Shown here: in pieces, positions 35,940 to 48,331 of the stretch
How positions within the stretch are numbered: position 1 is the stretch's first letter
Layout of the letters: every line of letters starts with the position of its first letter
DNA from: Margaritifera margaritifera
Lineage: Eukaryota > Mollusca > Bivalvia > Unionida > Margaritiferidae
NCBI GenBank assembly: GCA_029931535.1
Contig: JAQPZY010001471.1
Coordinates: forward strand, 930,001 to 994,000
Direction of reading: 5' to 3'
DNA length: 64,000 nt
Position numbers and translations under genes: made by a program
Notes under the pieces: model-generated
The model's database searches: none
Seen by the model: the letters and a program-made list of their open reading frames with translations, nothing else
What the model was told of the DNA's origin: nothing

Positions 35940-37190
35940 ACACATTTTCAGTCATTCACAACTTCACTTATAGCAGTTATACTCCAAATTGCCTGATCTT
36001 CAGACTTTGGTGGCTTCATATTGATCAGACCTTCAGTGAGTTATATTTAATGCATTCTGTAACAGCGTTCAAAAGAGATATGGCCCTTGATAGCCCTTCC
36101 TCCTATTTTTTATTTCCACAGGATAACTTGACTAGGGATTGTTGAATTTCAACAAAATGTAGAATTCCCCTTTATATTGATAAGACCTTGAATGGGTTTT
36201 ATTGGTAGAGTTCCACAACATCATTTACAAGAGTTATTGCCTCTGACTTTGGTTTCTGCAGCATGTATTTACCAAGGGTTGTATGATTTCAACCAAACTT
36301 TGGCATGCAGCCTGATATTATTGAGACCTTGAAAGAGTTCCATTATCAGTCATCTATGTCATCATTTAGCGGAGTATGGCCTGGGTTGACCCTAACTGCC
36401 CATCCTCCTGACTTCAATTTTTGTTCCACAATTTCATTTGCATTCATTGCCTGCCCTGATAGTTGGTTTTCGCAGCATAACTTTACCAATGATTAATGGA
36501 TTTCAGTAAATTTTGTCATTTTACTTTATATTGATGAGGCCTTGAATGAGTTTTATTTCCAGCATTCCACAAAAGCATTTACAAGAATATGGTCCCAGAT
36601 TGGTGATCCTCCTAATTTTGATTGCACAGCAAATTTAGGATGCAAGTTTATTTTAAGAAGACCTTGAATGAGTTTATTTTTAGCATCTCACAACATCATT
36701 TATAGGATTAACGTCCTCAGATTGTCTATCAGGGCCTGAAAATTTTGTTTCTGTCTTTGTCGTCCATGACCAGTAGGATCCTTCACTGCCCAGGTCTGCA
36801 TAATCCAAGCACTGGTTCAGCAACTACAGTGTATAGAACATAAATAAAAGGATTAAACAGCACATTATAATCAGTTTATTGGAACAATTAAGAATATTAA
36901 AAGTCTGACAAGGTAATGCTGGTAATATATGACAGGTCTGTGGCCAAAAAAGACCAGTCCCATACCTTGGACCACCATTATTTTCAGGCCCTGTCTGTCC
37001 TCCTGGCTTGGAATTATGCATCATTACTTGACCAAAAATTGTTGGATTTCAACCAGATTATGCATGCAGCTTTATATTGATTAGACCTTGAATTAGATTA
37101 ATTTCCAGTATTCAGTGTTATCATTTAGAGGTGCTATTTCCGCTGAATGCCCATCTTCTCCTAACTTTGGGTTCCGAACACTAGTTCACA
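35940..37190 (+). repeat. Decayed ~150-nt tandem modules
   Basis: Variants of 'tttatattgatgagaccttg' + 'aatgag' recur near 36019, 36170, 36315, 36525, 36648 and 37070, separated by 'catcatttacaagagttat'-like and 'cctcctgactttggtt'-like strings. 36826-37010 is a separate segment repeated at 39957-40125 ('gattaaacagcacatt', 'aatgctggtaatatatga'). Confidence 0.75.
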
Positions 37191-37592
37191 GACATGTGAC
37201 AGAACCAGTATTTCAAACCAGTAGATTTACAAATTTTGATCAGTAGATTGGCCTCTAAACCAGTTGATTTTTTATCTGCACAAATTTTACGTTTCATGGG
37301 GATGGAAAACAAAACAAGTGCTGTTTTTTTTTGCCATAATATGTATTCTCTTCATCTATAATAAAACAGCAAGTCTGAACATGAATCAGATTCAGATTTT
37401 GATGGAAAATGTTACAATAATAATTAATTAATACGAGTCAGTATATAGTAAATACGAAAAAGGAAAAGTTGTTTATCTGATAATTCACTGCAAAGATTTT
37501 ACTTTTATAAAATCCAATAGCATTTTTAGTTTCATTCACAAGATCACTGGCTAGTGACCATTAATGACATTCATTGTGATTATTAAGCTTCA

Positions 37593-37902
37593 CACTTAAC
37601 AGGCTCTCAATAGTTCTCTGGTCAGATTTCCCATTGAATCACTTTGTATTTTGCGAAGAATGGAGAATGCCCTCACTCTATCAGCATTAGAATGTTGTAA
37701 TGACAGGACAACCACGTTCAGCCTGCAAAGAAGTTCTAACTTCAGTTTTCCTGTTGCTGATTTTGTAAGGTTGCTGACTACTCTCCAATACTCCTCCAAG
37801 CTATGTTGACCCAGAGGAGGAAGTTCCTGACTTGGACTTGGAATGTATTCCTGAGCCTCATCCTCAAGGGTTTCTTTCTCTTCATGGTTCATATCCAAAA
37901 AT
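37593..37902 (-). pseudogene. hAT transposase C-terminal dimerisation domain fragment
   Basis: The minus-strand frame contains 'EYIPSPSQELPPLGQHSLEE' followed by 'YWRVVSNL' and 'LSLQHSNADRVRAFSILRKI' + 'QSDSMGNLTRELLRAC' before the stop. The L-x-x-x-H-S-N-A-D-x-x-R-x-F-S block followed by a K-I-x-[ST]-D helix is the hAT C-terminal dimerisation domain. The usual V-E-R reads R-V-R here. The open frame extends upstream to 37991 through low-complexity T-runs. A candidate acceptor (caacag|at at 37903) would limit the exon to 37902. No DDE core or N-terminal part was found, so it is a fragment or the last exon of a hAT-derived gene. Confidence 0.65.
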
Positions 37903-38139
37903 CTGTTGGCAAGTTTCACCACCGTAAATAAAAAAAATAAATGTTGATTTAGTCTTAAAATAAAAATGAAAAAAAAAAAAAAAAAATACATGATGTATTT
38001 ATGCTTTTATGAATAATTTATCCAAACTTAAAAATTAATTATATTGTAATATATTTTTAATTAATACTTTATCTAGGGCTTGGACTTACTTTATGTGTAT
38101 GAAAACTTCAAATAGTTTAGGAAAAAAAAAAATCACAAT

Positions 38140-38335
38140 GCTGAAGTTGATTTGGGCATCTAATTGAGCCGGTTTTGCCCAGTACTTTGAAGTACTTGAA
38201 ATATTATTTGATTTATATAAAATGTTAAAGGAAAAAAAAAAAAAAAAGAAAGAAAAGAAACTGCCTATCCTAATATCCTAATATTAAAACCAGTGCAACA
38301 GGAAACAATTTTTTTTTTTGGGGGGGGGGGGAGGG
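38140..38335 (+). repeat. Dispersed repeat, copy 2, plus homopolymer runs
   Basis: Pair of 18640-18830 ('ttttgcccagtactttgaag'). Followed by a T-run and a G-run near 38310-38335. Confidence 0.8.
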
Positions 38336-38619
38336 GGGCCTTATGAAATATAAAAGATGCATACCTTTGAGACACACAATGCAAACTCAGGACCTTTGCT
38401 ACTCGCCTGCACATACTTAACTCTAATATCCAAACATTATTGAATTTGCAATATTTCTTAGCTGGTGATTTCTTATCATTGGGAGAAAGCACACATTTCG
38501 GCCTTCTGACATGAACTGAACAAAAAATGTAAGAGCTGTCCTATTAAAACATCTTGAACAATACAATGCCAATTAAACGAGACAAAAATTGAAATACTTA
38601 CTCTAGCGTCTCTGCCGAA

Positions 38620-38705
38620 ATATCTGGATGCAGAGAAGCTGTATTCCCCAGAATTGCTGAGAGAGGAGAGCAAGTCAATTGTAATGGTCAAGGCAGATGA
38701 CTCGG
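38620..38705 (+). pseudogene. Third, 5'-truncated copy of the one-finger exon
   Basis: From 'tatctggatgcag' to the donor (ctcgg|gtaat) it matches the last ~85 nt of the 285-nt exon. It shares the 'aagtcaattg' variant with the copy at 40544, so the two are sister copies. The zinc finger and the acceptor are missing; unrelated sequence lies upstream. Homology continues into the intron to about 38750. Confidence 0.8.
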
Positions 38706-38859
38706 GTAATGCAATGCAATAACAGCAATAAGTGATGTATTAGTTACCTATGATGCCATTGAATGTAACATGCTTTCTGATTGGTGTAATGTAAAAACTT
38801 GCAGCAGTAATTACAAATTTTCATAAGTGTTTTCAAATGGGGATAACAGTCATGTATTG

Positions 38860-39600
38860 GAGGATTTCAGGACATTACTTGTGGTTTTACTATTGGAAAT
38901 GTTTTACTGGCCCTGAAGCATCATGGCTATGTAGGCAATATAGACCAAACTATTTGGCCTAAAGGGTGGTGGTTGATGGCATTGGAATAGCTGGCCATAC
39001 ACAGCAGCAAGAGGCAAATAGTTAGAGACCCTCATCAAGATGCAGGAGGCTCTATATTAATCACCTTGTCTGTCTGTCCATCTGTCTGACTTCGCACTTT
39101 TTGTAACCACCATAGCTATGCAACCCTTACACATAATTGGATGCAATTTGATAGGTAAATTGACTATTAGAGGTAAATGTGAATTTTAAAGGTTTTATTT
39201 TTTCAGGTCCAATTTGGACAGAGCTATTGCCCTTTTATATGACTGCCTTAAGGAGGAGTATATTATGTTATGATGGTGTCCATCCATTTGTCTGTTACCA
39301 ATTTTGTTTCCAAGTAAATACTCAAGTTGCCTACCATTTATAGTTACCAAACCGTGTGGATAGCTTGGATTTGAGGTATGAAAGAACCCTATAGAGTATG
39401 GTGTCAAGGTCACTGTAAATAAAAGAAGAAAAATAGTTGCTGCACAATCACTTAAGGTATTTATCGTCTTCAGTTACTCAACTTTGTGTATGGCTTGCAC
39501 TTGGGGTAAGAGAGAATCCTATTGAGTTTGAGGCTCAGAGGTCAAGATCACAGTGACAGAATGAAGACAAATGGTTTCTGCATAATAACTTAAGTTCTCT
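38860..39600 (+). repeat. Copied modules, second set
   Basis: Same two module types as 30970-31945 ('ccctcatcaagatgcaggag' near 39030; 'gtgtccatccatttgtctgt' near 39276). Confidence 0.75.
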
Positions 39601-40260
39601 TTGATTCAACCAAATTTGGCATGCATCTTTATATTGATGAGATCTTGAATGAGTTAAATTTCCAGTCTTCTGCAATTTCATTTACACTCTTTGCCTGTCC
39701 TGATAGTTGGTTTTCGCAGCATAACTTTACCAAGGATTAATGGATTTAAGTAAATTTTGGCAATTTAGTGTATATTCATGAGGCCTTGAATGAGTTTGAT
39801 TTCCAGCATTCCACAACAGCATTTACAAGAAGTTTGGTCCCAGATTGGTGATCCTGCTAACTTTGATTTGCACAGCATGACTTTACTAAAGATTGATTGT
39901 TTTCAAGCAAATTTAAGATGCAGCTTTTGTTAATAAGACCTCTTAACTTTGATTTGCAACTACAGTGTATAGAACATAAAAAAAGGATTAAACAGCACAT
40001 TGTAATCAGTTTATTGGAACAATTAAGAAATATGAAAGGTCTGACAAGCTAATGCTGGTAATATATGAAAGGTCTGTGGCCAAAAAAGACAAGTCCCGTA
40101 CCTTGGACCACCGTTATTTTCAGGCCCTGTCTCTCCTACTTGCTTTGGTTTCTGCATCATTACTTTACCAAAAGTTGTTGGATTTCAACCAGATTATGCA
40201 TGCAGCTTTATATTGATTAGACCTTGAATTAGATTAATTTCCAGTATTTAACGTTATCAG
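39600..40260 (+). repeat. Decayed ~150-nt modules, second set
   Basis: Same family as 35940-37190. Includes the 39957-40125 segment paired with 36826-37010, and 40197-40260 paired with 30054-30120 and 37065-37130. Confidence 0.75.
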
Positions 40261-40543
40261 TTCATCTGTTTAAGGCCTTGTCAAGGAAATTGTGGTGAGT
40301 TGAGTCCTTTGCAGTGCACTCGTTGCTTATAGCTCTTGTTGCAACATATGAACATCTGAATTAATCCGACAGTTGGAGACATGTTTTGTATAAGATATTA
40401 GTTGGATAAATAGGAATAGGTTAAGCAAGACTGGACTGTAGTTTTATTGCATAAGAAATGCAGGATACTACAAAATGTGTGGAAACTACTTTTAAGGATG
40501 AGAATATAGAGCTATAAACAAAATGATTTTGTGTCATCTTCAG

Positions 40544-40828
40544 AGGCCAGTGGAGGTTTACAGAAGAAAGCCACAAAGCCAGCTGAAAATAAAGTGATGC
40601 AAAAGATGTTTGCATGCACTGTATGTGATTTCAAAAGCATCCAAAAGTCCAGTGTTTTTATACATGTGAGGAATGAGCATGGTATACCCACATATCTTGC
40701 AACAGGAAGAATCACCACCACAGTAATGGAGACTAACAGTCAATATCTGGATGCAGGGAAGCTGTATTCCCCAGAATTGCTGAGAGAGGAGAGCAAGTCA
40801 ATTGTAATGGTCAAGCCAGATGACTCAG
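40544..40828 (+). CDS. Zinc-finger gene, one-finger exon, copy 2
   Basis: Same length, acceptor (tcatcttcag|agg), donor (ctcag|gtaat) and phase as 30451-30735. Three amino-acid changes are visible (Met to Ile before the first His, Val to Leu after 'GIPTY', Pro to Ser in the 'EESKPIV' tail). The Cys and His ligands are intact. Homology extends from about 40255 to 40870, so exon and flanking introns were copied together. Either both exons are used in series, they are alternative, or one is dead. No disabling change is present in either. Confidence 0.7.
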
Positions 40829-40959
40829 GTAATGCAATGCAATAACAGTAATAAGTGATATATAAAATACCTGTTACAACACACCATTGAATGTAACATG
40901 CTTTCTGATTGGTGTAATGTAAAAATTTGTGGCTGTAAAATGTTCAAACTTTTCGTAAG

Positions 40960-41480
40960 TATTTTCAAATGGGGATAACAGTCATGTATTGGAGGATTTC
41001 AGGATATTACTTGTGGTTTTATAATTGGAAATATGTTTTACCGATGCAGAGACATCATGGCTATGTAGGCAATATAGACCAAACTATTTGTCCTACAGGG
41101 TGGTGCGTAATGGCAATGGAACAGCTGGCCATACATAGCAGGAAGGGGCAGATAGCTAGGGACTCTCATCAAGATGCAGGAGGCCCTATAGTAATCACAA
41201 CCCTTAGACATAATTGGATGCCATTTGATAGTTAAATTGACTATTGGGGAGTAAATGTGCCTTTTAAAGGTTTTATCGTTTCAAGTCAAATTTGGACAGA
41301 GTTATTGTCCTTGTATATGTCTGGCTTAAGGCAGAGTATATTATGTTATGATATTGTCCATCCATCCGTCTGTTACCAATTTCGTTTCCACGCAATAACT
41401 CTAGTTGCCCACCATCTATAGTTACCAAACTTTGTGGATAGCTTGCATTTGGGGTATGGAAAAACCCTACTTACCCTGTG
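40960..41480 (+). repeat. Copied modules, third set
   Basis: Same module types as 30970-31945, shortened. Confidence 0.7.
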
Positions 41481-41760
41481 GATGAGTATGTACACTTGCA
41501 TGTACCAGAAGTGGGGAATAAAGACCAGACCCTTGAGAAGCAAAACATGTATGTAAGCATATAATCATGTTACCATATACTGTATCATTTAGTTAATGCC
41601 GGGAGAGAGATATTGCACACAGGAATAGAATTATATCACATACTGGGATTGAGATATCACACTTTATGATTTGGTGTGATATTACTTTGCCACAAGATGC
41701 CTAACAAAGTTTTATTTTCATGTTGTAAGATTACAGCATAATGCATTTGAGAAGGCTAGA

Positions 41761-42570
41761 TTTTAGCTCACCTGGTCATAAGGTCAAATGAGTTCATGAT
41801 ATGACCTCGCAGCTCTTTTACATCCATAATCTGTCTGTCATCGGTCTGTCAGCAGTTGATTGTTAGCACACTGGAGGCCATATTTCTGATCCAGTTTTGA
41901 TCAATCTTGGAATATAAGCCAAAATCAACATCTCAGACAATTTTGACAGTGAGATCCATGCATATCAAAGAGGTAATCTTGCATCTGATCGGTTGATCTA
42001 CTCTGAAGGTCATATTTTTTTATCTGATTTTGATAAAGCATGTAACATAGACTTATATTATGAAGCTCCTGAATGAGTTTGATAATGAGTAAGACCATGC
42101 ATATTATTGAGTTGATCTTGCATTTGATTGGCTGAGCTTGTTACCAATGTGGAGGCCATATTTCGGATCTGATTTTGATTAAACTTTAATTATGGTCTTA
42201 CATCACCAAGATCTTGCATGTATTCGATAATGAGTGCGATCTGTGTATATTGCTGAGGTGGTCTTGCATTTGATTTGCTGAGGTTGCCAACACTTAAGTG
42301 ATTCTGTTCCTTATCAGATTTGATCAAACTTGCTGAAGAGGTTTATATTATCAAGCAAGTCCAATTAATCATATTATTAGTGAGATCTATGGATAATAAT
42401 GAGGCAATATTTGCGTCTGTTTGGCTGAATGTCTTACCACTCTAGAGATGATACATCTGACTGAGTTTCAATTAAACTTTATAAATAGGTTAATACTATA
42501 GAACCTGTTTTGAGAGACCACCCCTTCTGCAAACAAAGACTAGTCTAGACTATATTGTCTTATCTGATTT
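41761..42570 (+). repeat. ~140-nt tandem repeat element
   Basis: Opens 'ttagctcacctggtcataag', then a 'gtctgtc' stretch, then about five units with 'gaggccatatttc.gatctg' and 'ttttgat.aaactt' near 41880, 42010, 42150, 42300 and 42450. The opening matches the start logic of the element at 4005 ('tagctctactggtcagagc'), so both belong to one structural class although their units differ. Confidence 0.7.
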
Positions 42571-42579
42571 TGTTTAAAC

Positions 42580-45340
42580 TTTGTAAATAGATCTTGGATG
42601 AGTTGATTGTCAGTGTCCCAGCTAGGCAGGTACTACAGGGCATGTCATCCTGCTCCCAATTCTGCACATTATCCGTTATTTCTGGCCGAAGATTTGTGCT
42701 GTGGGCATATTTCATTTTTTAGTTTGCTGCCTCGTCCTTTCTTCCAGTACCATGTATATTCCAAATCGGCATATTGTCTCTGTACCATGTTAATAACAGT
42801 GCTCAGTCTGGAATTTACTTTTACTATGTGCTAATATGGCACATTAAGTTTCTGATTTCCTGAACATGAACAAAAAGAAATGTTTCCAGATAAAAAATGG
42901 CTTTATTTATCGAGACCAGAATAAATAGAATGTGTTGGTTAAGGTTAAATAAGGTTACATAAGTCATTTGATAATAAGTGATGTGTGTGTTGGGGTCATG
43001 ACTTTTTTCAAAACAGGTGGTAGTAAACAAGTAGATCGGCAATCAACTGGTTTCATGCAAATGAGAAAGTAGTAGGAGATTCAGTCCGGAAGAATTCTAT
43101 TGGCTGTTTGAATTACATTAGAATTTGAGTAGATTTTAGCAAGTCTCTCAACATATTAGAAAGAGTGTTTTAGGGATTAATCAAAGTCCAGAGGGCAGGG
43201 GTAGAAAAATCCATTGCCCGAGCGCCCGGGATAACCAGCCATTAATGCCGGGAAACCATTTTTCCCAATGTGAAATCCAAGTTGTGCAACCCAAAAAATA
43301 TTATTAAAAATTGATCACGTTAAAAATTATAATGGAATTTTATATTTTTTCCAGCAACCAACATTTGATTGTTATATTTTATTAAATACCTATACCACAC
43401 CATTGACTGTAACATGCTTTCTGATTGATTTAATGTTAAAACTTGTGACAGTAAAATCTTCAATATACTGTTAACAATTTTCATAAGTGTTTTCAAATGG
43501 GGATAACAGTCATGTATTGGAGGTTTTCATGATATTACTAGTGGTTTTACTGTTGGAAATATGCTTTACTGGCCCTGAAGCATCATGGCTATGTAGGTAG
43601 ATAGAGATCAAACTATTAGGCCTCTAGGGTGATGCATACATTCCATAACATGATGTGTCACATGAAAAACACAATTTTGGACTCCCAAACCCCCCAACAC
43701 GGTCATGTTAAAAACACGATTTTCAGCAATCTTAGCGGAAAAAAAATTATCCCCTGCAAACTCCCCCAAATATGTTCATTTCTTCACTACAATGATATAT
43801 GCCCCTAATCTGTGGTATGTATAAACAGTAACAGTCTTGCTCAAAGATCATGTAAAACTTTCCTTAGGGCAGTTTATACAGCAGTTTTAGAGACGATTAA
43901 AAGGTAAGGCTGTCAGAGATAAGCAGACATCTTTCAGAGATTTACTGAATTGGCTCACAATAGCTAGGGTGATGTGTCGTGTCAGATCCTTTGAGCACTG
44001 CTGAGGGAGAGACCATTAGGCTAATTTGCATAAGTAAAGAACACTAAGTGGAACAACCCAAGTTGTCTGAAGTTAAGTACATCAAACAGATGCATGTTGA
44101 AAAACAAATGTTATTACACATCACTGACTGCATTGAATGAGAATGTTGAAGCCATCTTTATTAAAGTTTGTCTTTAGTGGCAAAGTTTCTTTGAAGTTGG
44201 ATTTTTACTCCATATATAAAATTTAAAACAAGATTATTTTGGTAGGATGAACAACAGCACCATTCAATCTCTAATGCAGTGTTGCACCATGGATCCAAAG
44301 GTCAGGGGACATTGTGTCCCTCACCCTCCAGATTTGGGGGACACACAACATTTTAAAGGGACAAAGGAAAATTGTAGTACATAATGCACTAGAAGTGCTA
44401 AAAAAATTAGATAATCTTATTTGCTTCGACAGTTTTGCCACTTTAACTTTCTCATATTTTCCTTGAACATTTACATCATTGCAATACAGGTTTTATCATG
44501 TTATCAAGTAACTCATGAAAACATTAACATGTTTGAATATCTGGTTAACCTGAAATGAGCAGCAACATGGAATTTAAATAATTTAAAAGATTTAAATAAT
44601 TAATCGATTGACAAATTGTGTATTTGCATAAAATAGTACCTTTTTTTCATTAATTCAGCCTGAGAATAAATTAAATCTTTACTGCTGTATGTGTGACTTT
44701 AATCTCAAAAATATGTTACAATAGCGGTAGTGAAAGACTTTAGTAACTCGGCTGACTACCACAAACCTTGAATGTTTTCATTGCCAGATTCATTGTGTTG
44801 AAATGGATATTCATTGCCATCTTACAGGTTTGATCACTTTTAGTGACTTTGGCCATTGCTTGCGCCAACATAGACGTGGATGCACATTTGCGAAGGAAAA
44901 GTGTAGGCATATTTTTGAACACAAATGACACTTGCATTAACGTCAAACAAACAACTGAACTATTGAAAGCAGCAAAGACTGCATATAATTAAAACTACAT
45001 TCCATTGTCCAATGGATTTTAAAGACAGTAACTTGGTGTATTTTTTTTATTTAATATCTGTGACGTTGTGACAATGTTTGTGGTGATGTTATTTGACAAT
45101 GCTAAGTGTACCATTTTTTGTTGTTGTTTGTAAGTATATTAAATGCTTCAGAGAAAACAGATGGTATTTTCCTTTATTCAGATTTGAATTTCCAGTCATT
45201 TGCTATAGGCTTATTTGAAAAGATAGCTTTTTCTCATTTGGATGATGTCGCTTTTGGTGGGTCATGTGCACTGACCCCCCCTGGGACCTCAAAACACTTT
45301 TTGAGTCTCCAAAACCCCCCAACACTGTCTGGGAATGTAA
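42580..45340. other. Intronic; two hAT-terminus-like fragments and one copied module
   Basis: 43197-43290 begins 'caggggtagaaaaatccatt' and has a GC-rich 'gcccgagcgcccggg' palindromic part. 44277-44350 begins 'cagtgttgcaccatggatcc' and contains 'ggggacattgtgtccc'. 43493-43640 is a copy of the 38860 module. The rest shows no recognisable coding pattern. Confidence 0.45.
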
Positions 45341-45344
45341 CAAG

Positions 45345-46395
45345 TATAGCGGTGAGTGATGGCAATGGAACAGCTGGCCATACAGCAGGAAGGGGCAGAT
45401 AGTTAAGGACCCTTGTCAAGATGCAGGAGGCCCTGTAGTAATCACCTTATCTGTCTGACTGTTCACACTTTTTGTAACCACATTAGCTCTGCAACCGTTA
45501 CACATAATTAGATGCCATTTGATAGGTAAATTGACTTTTAGAGGTAAATGTGTCTTTTAAAGGTTTTATCTTTTCAGGTCCAATTTGGACAGAGTTATTG
45601 CCCTTTTATATGTCTGCCTTAAGGAGGAGTATATTATGTTATGATTGTGTCCATCCATTTGTCTGTTACCAATTTTGTTTCCAGGCAATAACTCAAGTAG
45701 CCCACCATTTATTGTTACCAAACTTAGTTAGGGTATGGAAGAACCCTATAGATTATGGTGTCATGGTCACTGTGAATGAACGAAGAAGAATAGTTTCTTC
45801 ACAATAACTCGAGTTATTTACCAGCTTCAGTTAGTCAACTTTGTGGATGGCTTGTACTTGGGGTAATGGAGAATTCTATAGGGTTTGACGCCCAAAGGTC
45901 AAGATCACTGTGACTGAATGAAGAGAAATGGTTTCTGCATAATAACTTAAGTTCTCCACCATATAAAGTTACCAAACTTTGTGGATGGCTTGCACTAGGG
46001 CTAAGGAAGAACCCTGTTGATTTTGGAGTTGAAAGGTCATAGATGAAGGTCACAGTGACTTAACGAATAAATATGGTTTCCACACATGTCGGCTACTCAT
46101 TATATGATTCAGTAATCACATTTCATGCTACTAGCCCCTCAGGGTGAACCCTTAAGGAAACAATACTAGCGAATGCTCGTCATTTTCAACACACCAACAT
46201 ATGGTAGCCATATATTTCATTTTTGACTTGACACTCTGAATATCTGTGATCTACAAGTAAACTTTCCGATTAGTAAGGTGAAGAAATGGACACTTGCTAT
46301 AGAACATGTGACAGTTGTTTCTGGTGGCTTAGTCTAGTTAAAGGAATATGGTAAGTATAAAGAATCAATTGTTGCAATTGTTGTTGCATATTATA
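45345..46395 (+). repeat. Copied modules, fourth set
   Basis: 'aaggacccttgtcaagatgc' module, then 'gtgtccatccatttgtctgt' units at ~125-nt steps (45645-46070). The block 46095-46395 is paired with 31945-32245. Confidence 0.75.
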
Positions 46396-46399
46396 TTGG

Positions 46400-47540
46400 C
46401 TTGTAGGGTAAGGACTAAACAAAAATCCCAGATGGAAAGTTTACATTTAGCTTACAGTTAAGCCACAGGATTAATAGTATCAGATTAACAATAATGTCAA
46501 CTGAAATGATGTAAACTGGGATAAACATCAAATATAGATAAGCTTCTGTTCAGGGGTTTGCCAACTACTAGAAAACTGACAGACAACAAGACACCAAATC
46601 TGGTTACTCATCAATACCTTTATAGGTTTGGGGGCTGATTTATCATAATACAAAACACCATAACAAAAGGAAATTGTTTGATTAACTTTTACTTGCTGAT
46701 CTCAAACAGATTAAATAAGTGTGTCAGTATGTGTGACACTTTCCATTAGCAGGACTGATGGTGAGTTATGAGTGCCGTATATACTCGCTTATAAAATGAC
46801 TCGACTATAAGTGCCTCTCCCACCCACCCCTGCCCTTTTTTTTTCAGGGCTGCAAAAAGCTAATATCTCTTTGACCCTCCTTTAAGTCAGGGTGTATTTT
46901 GCAGGTCAGATCCATCTGTAAGGTGTGACTTGTCATCAGTGAGTCAAAGTTGCACTTTGGAAAAATGAGCAAACCAAGATGGATGAATGGATGGAATTAT
47001 ATTATTGAGTGGAATATGTTACAAATAAATTGACAAGTTACATTTTGTCCATCTTCATGTAATAAAATCAATAGAAATCCATAATGATTGACATTTTAAA
47101 TTCATTTATATGATTAATCCATGAATTCTATTATAGGTCACATACTGGTATAAAAATGGTTGTCCAGAATGATCCCACCCACCCACGATAAATAACATTA
47201 ATGGACACTTTGTTTTGCAGTGGGTAATTTTTAATTTAAGATTTTCAAATGATTAAAATCCAAATAAATGTACATACAAGTGTTGTGTAATGAATACCAT
47301 AATGGAATGGATAAACACAGTGCGTACTATATATGCATTTCTGGATGGGAATAGTGGCATGAAAATGTAAAAAGTATTTGAATTGATAGTATTTTGTACA
47401 TACTGCAGATATGTAGAGTTTCCAATATGACCCTTGGATCTATTAAGTGTTTTGTATGTTGCACTTATAAAACAACCTCTGCTCTGCATGAATCAATTTT
47501 CAGTAAAAAATGTAAACATATAAGCAAGTATATATGATAT
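46400..47540. other. Intronic, mostly unrecognised
   Basis: 46778-46960 ('gtatatactcgcttataaaa' onward) resembles a short dispersed element common in invertebrates by recollection only. Otherwise AT-rich. Confidence 0.4.
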
Positions 47541-47545
47541 TGTAT

Positions 47546-47572
47546 ACTCTCTCTCTCTCTCTTTCTCTCTGA
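47546..47572. repeat. (CT)n microsatellite
   Basis: About 12 CT units with one interruption. Confidence 0.95.
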
Positions 47573-47922
47573 CAAAAGTTGTTGAATAATTTTGATCACA
47601 GCAATCTTGGGGCAATTGCAGTAATTTACCAGACAACCAGAAAAATCTGCTGGGCAACCAGTTTTTCAAAGCTGGTTGCCCAGGGTCAACCATGGATTTT
47701 CTGAATTTTTATAGCAAAGAGATCGGACGTTTGCTTACTCATCATGCAGTGCTTAAATTAGTCAAACTCTTAGTCCAATGGGAGGAAATGTGAACAAATT
47801 TCAATATTATTTTTGACTGTTAAATTGTGTAAAGTGAATTAAAAGCAGCTACATGATGTATTTTTAAATTGGTAAATTATTAAAGCTGGATATGTGTTGT
47901 CTCCTGATGAATTCTTTTAAAT

Positions 47923-48058
47923 GTCAAATTGGGCTACATAATTACCTGTGTCAAATTGGGCTACATAATTATCTCTGTCAAATTGGGTTACATAATTATC
48001 TATGTCAAATTGGGCTACATAATTATGTATATCAAATTGGGCTACATAATTATCATCG
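47923..48058. repeat. 27-nt minisatellite, five units
   Basis: Units start 'gtcaaattgggctacataat' with exact 27-nt spacing. Because 27 is a multiple of three, two + frames stay open through it, but nothing suggests translation. Confidence 0.95.
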
Positions 48059-48331
48059 TAAATCTTTTTATTTCCATTCCCAAACAGTTTGCTTCAGTTT
48101 ATTGTGGATTTGTGATGAAAAATTGTGGCGTCTACTCCACAAGCGATCCATGAAGTGGAATGAAGTAAAAAATATTTCAAATTCTGTGACTAGCATAAAC
48201 AGAAATAAATTCCCTAAATGGACTCTGTTGGGTGTTTTGGCTGTTTTATAGAAGTGGCCTGTTCAGCGAGGTTTGATTGATACTAGGATGGTCCTGTTGG
48301 GACCAAAATATGTGGCAAATAATCTGCCAAA

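Noticed and set aside
47892..48251. Repeat protein from the 27-nt minisatellite
   Set aside because: Frames stay open only because 27 is a multiple of three; flanks show no coding pattern.
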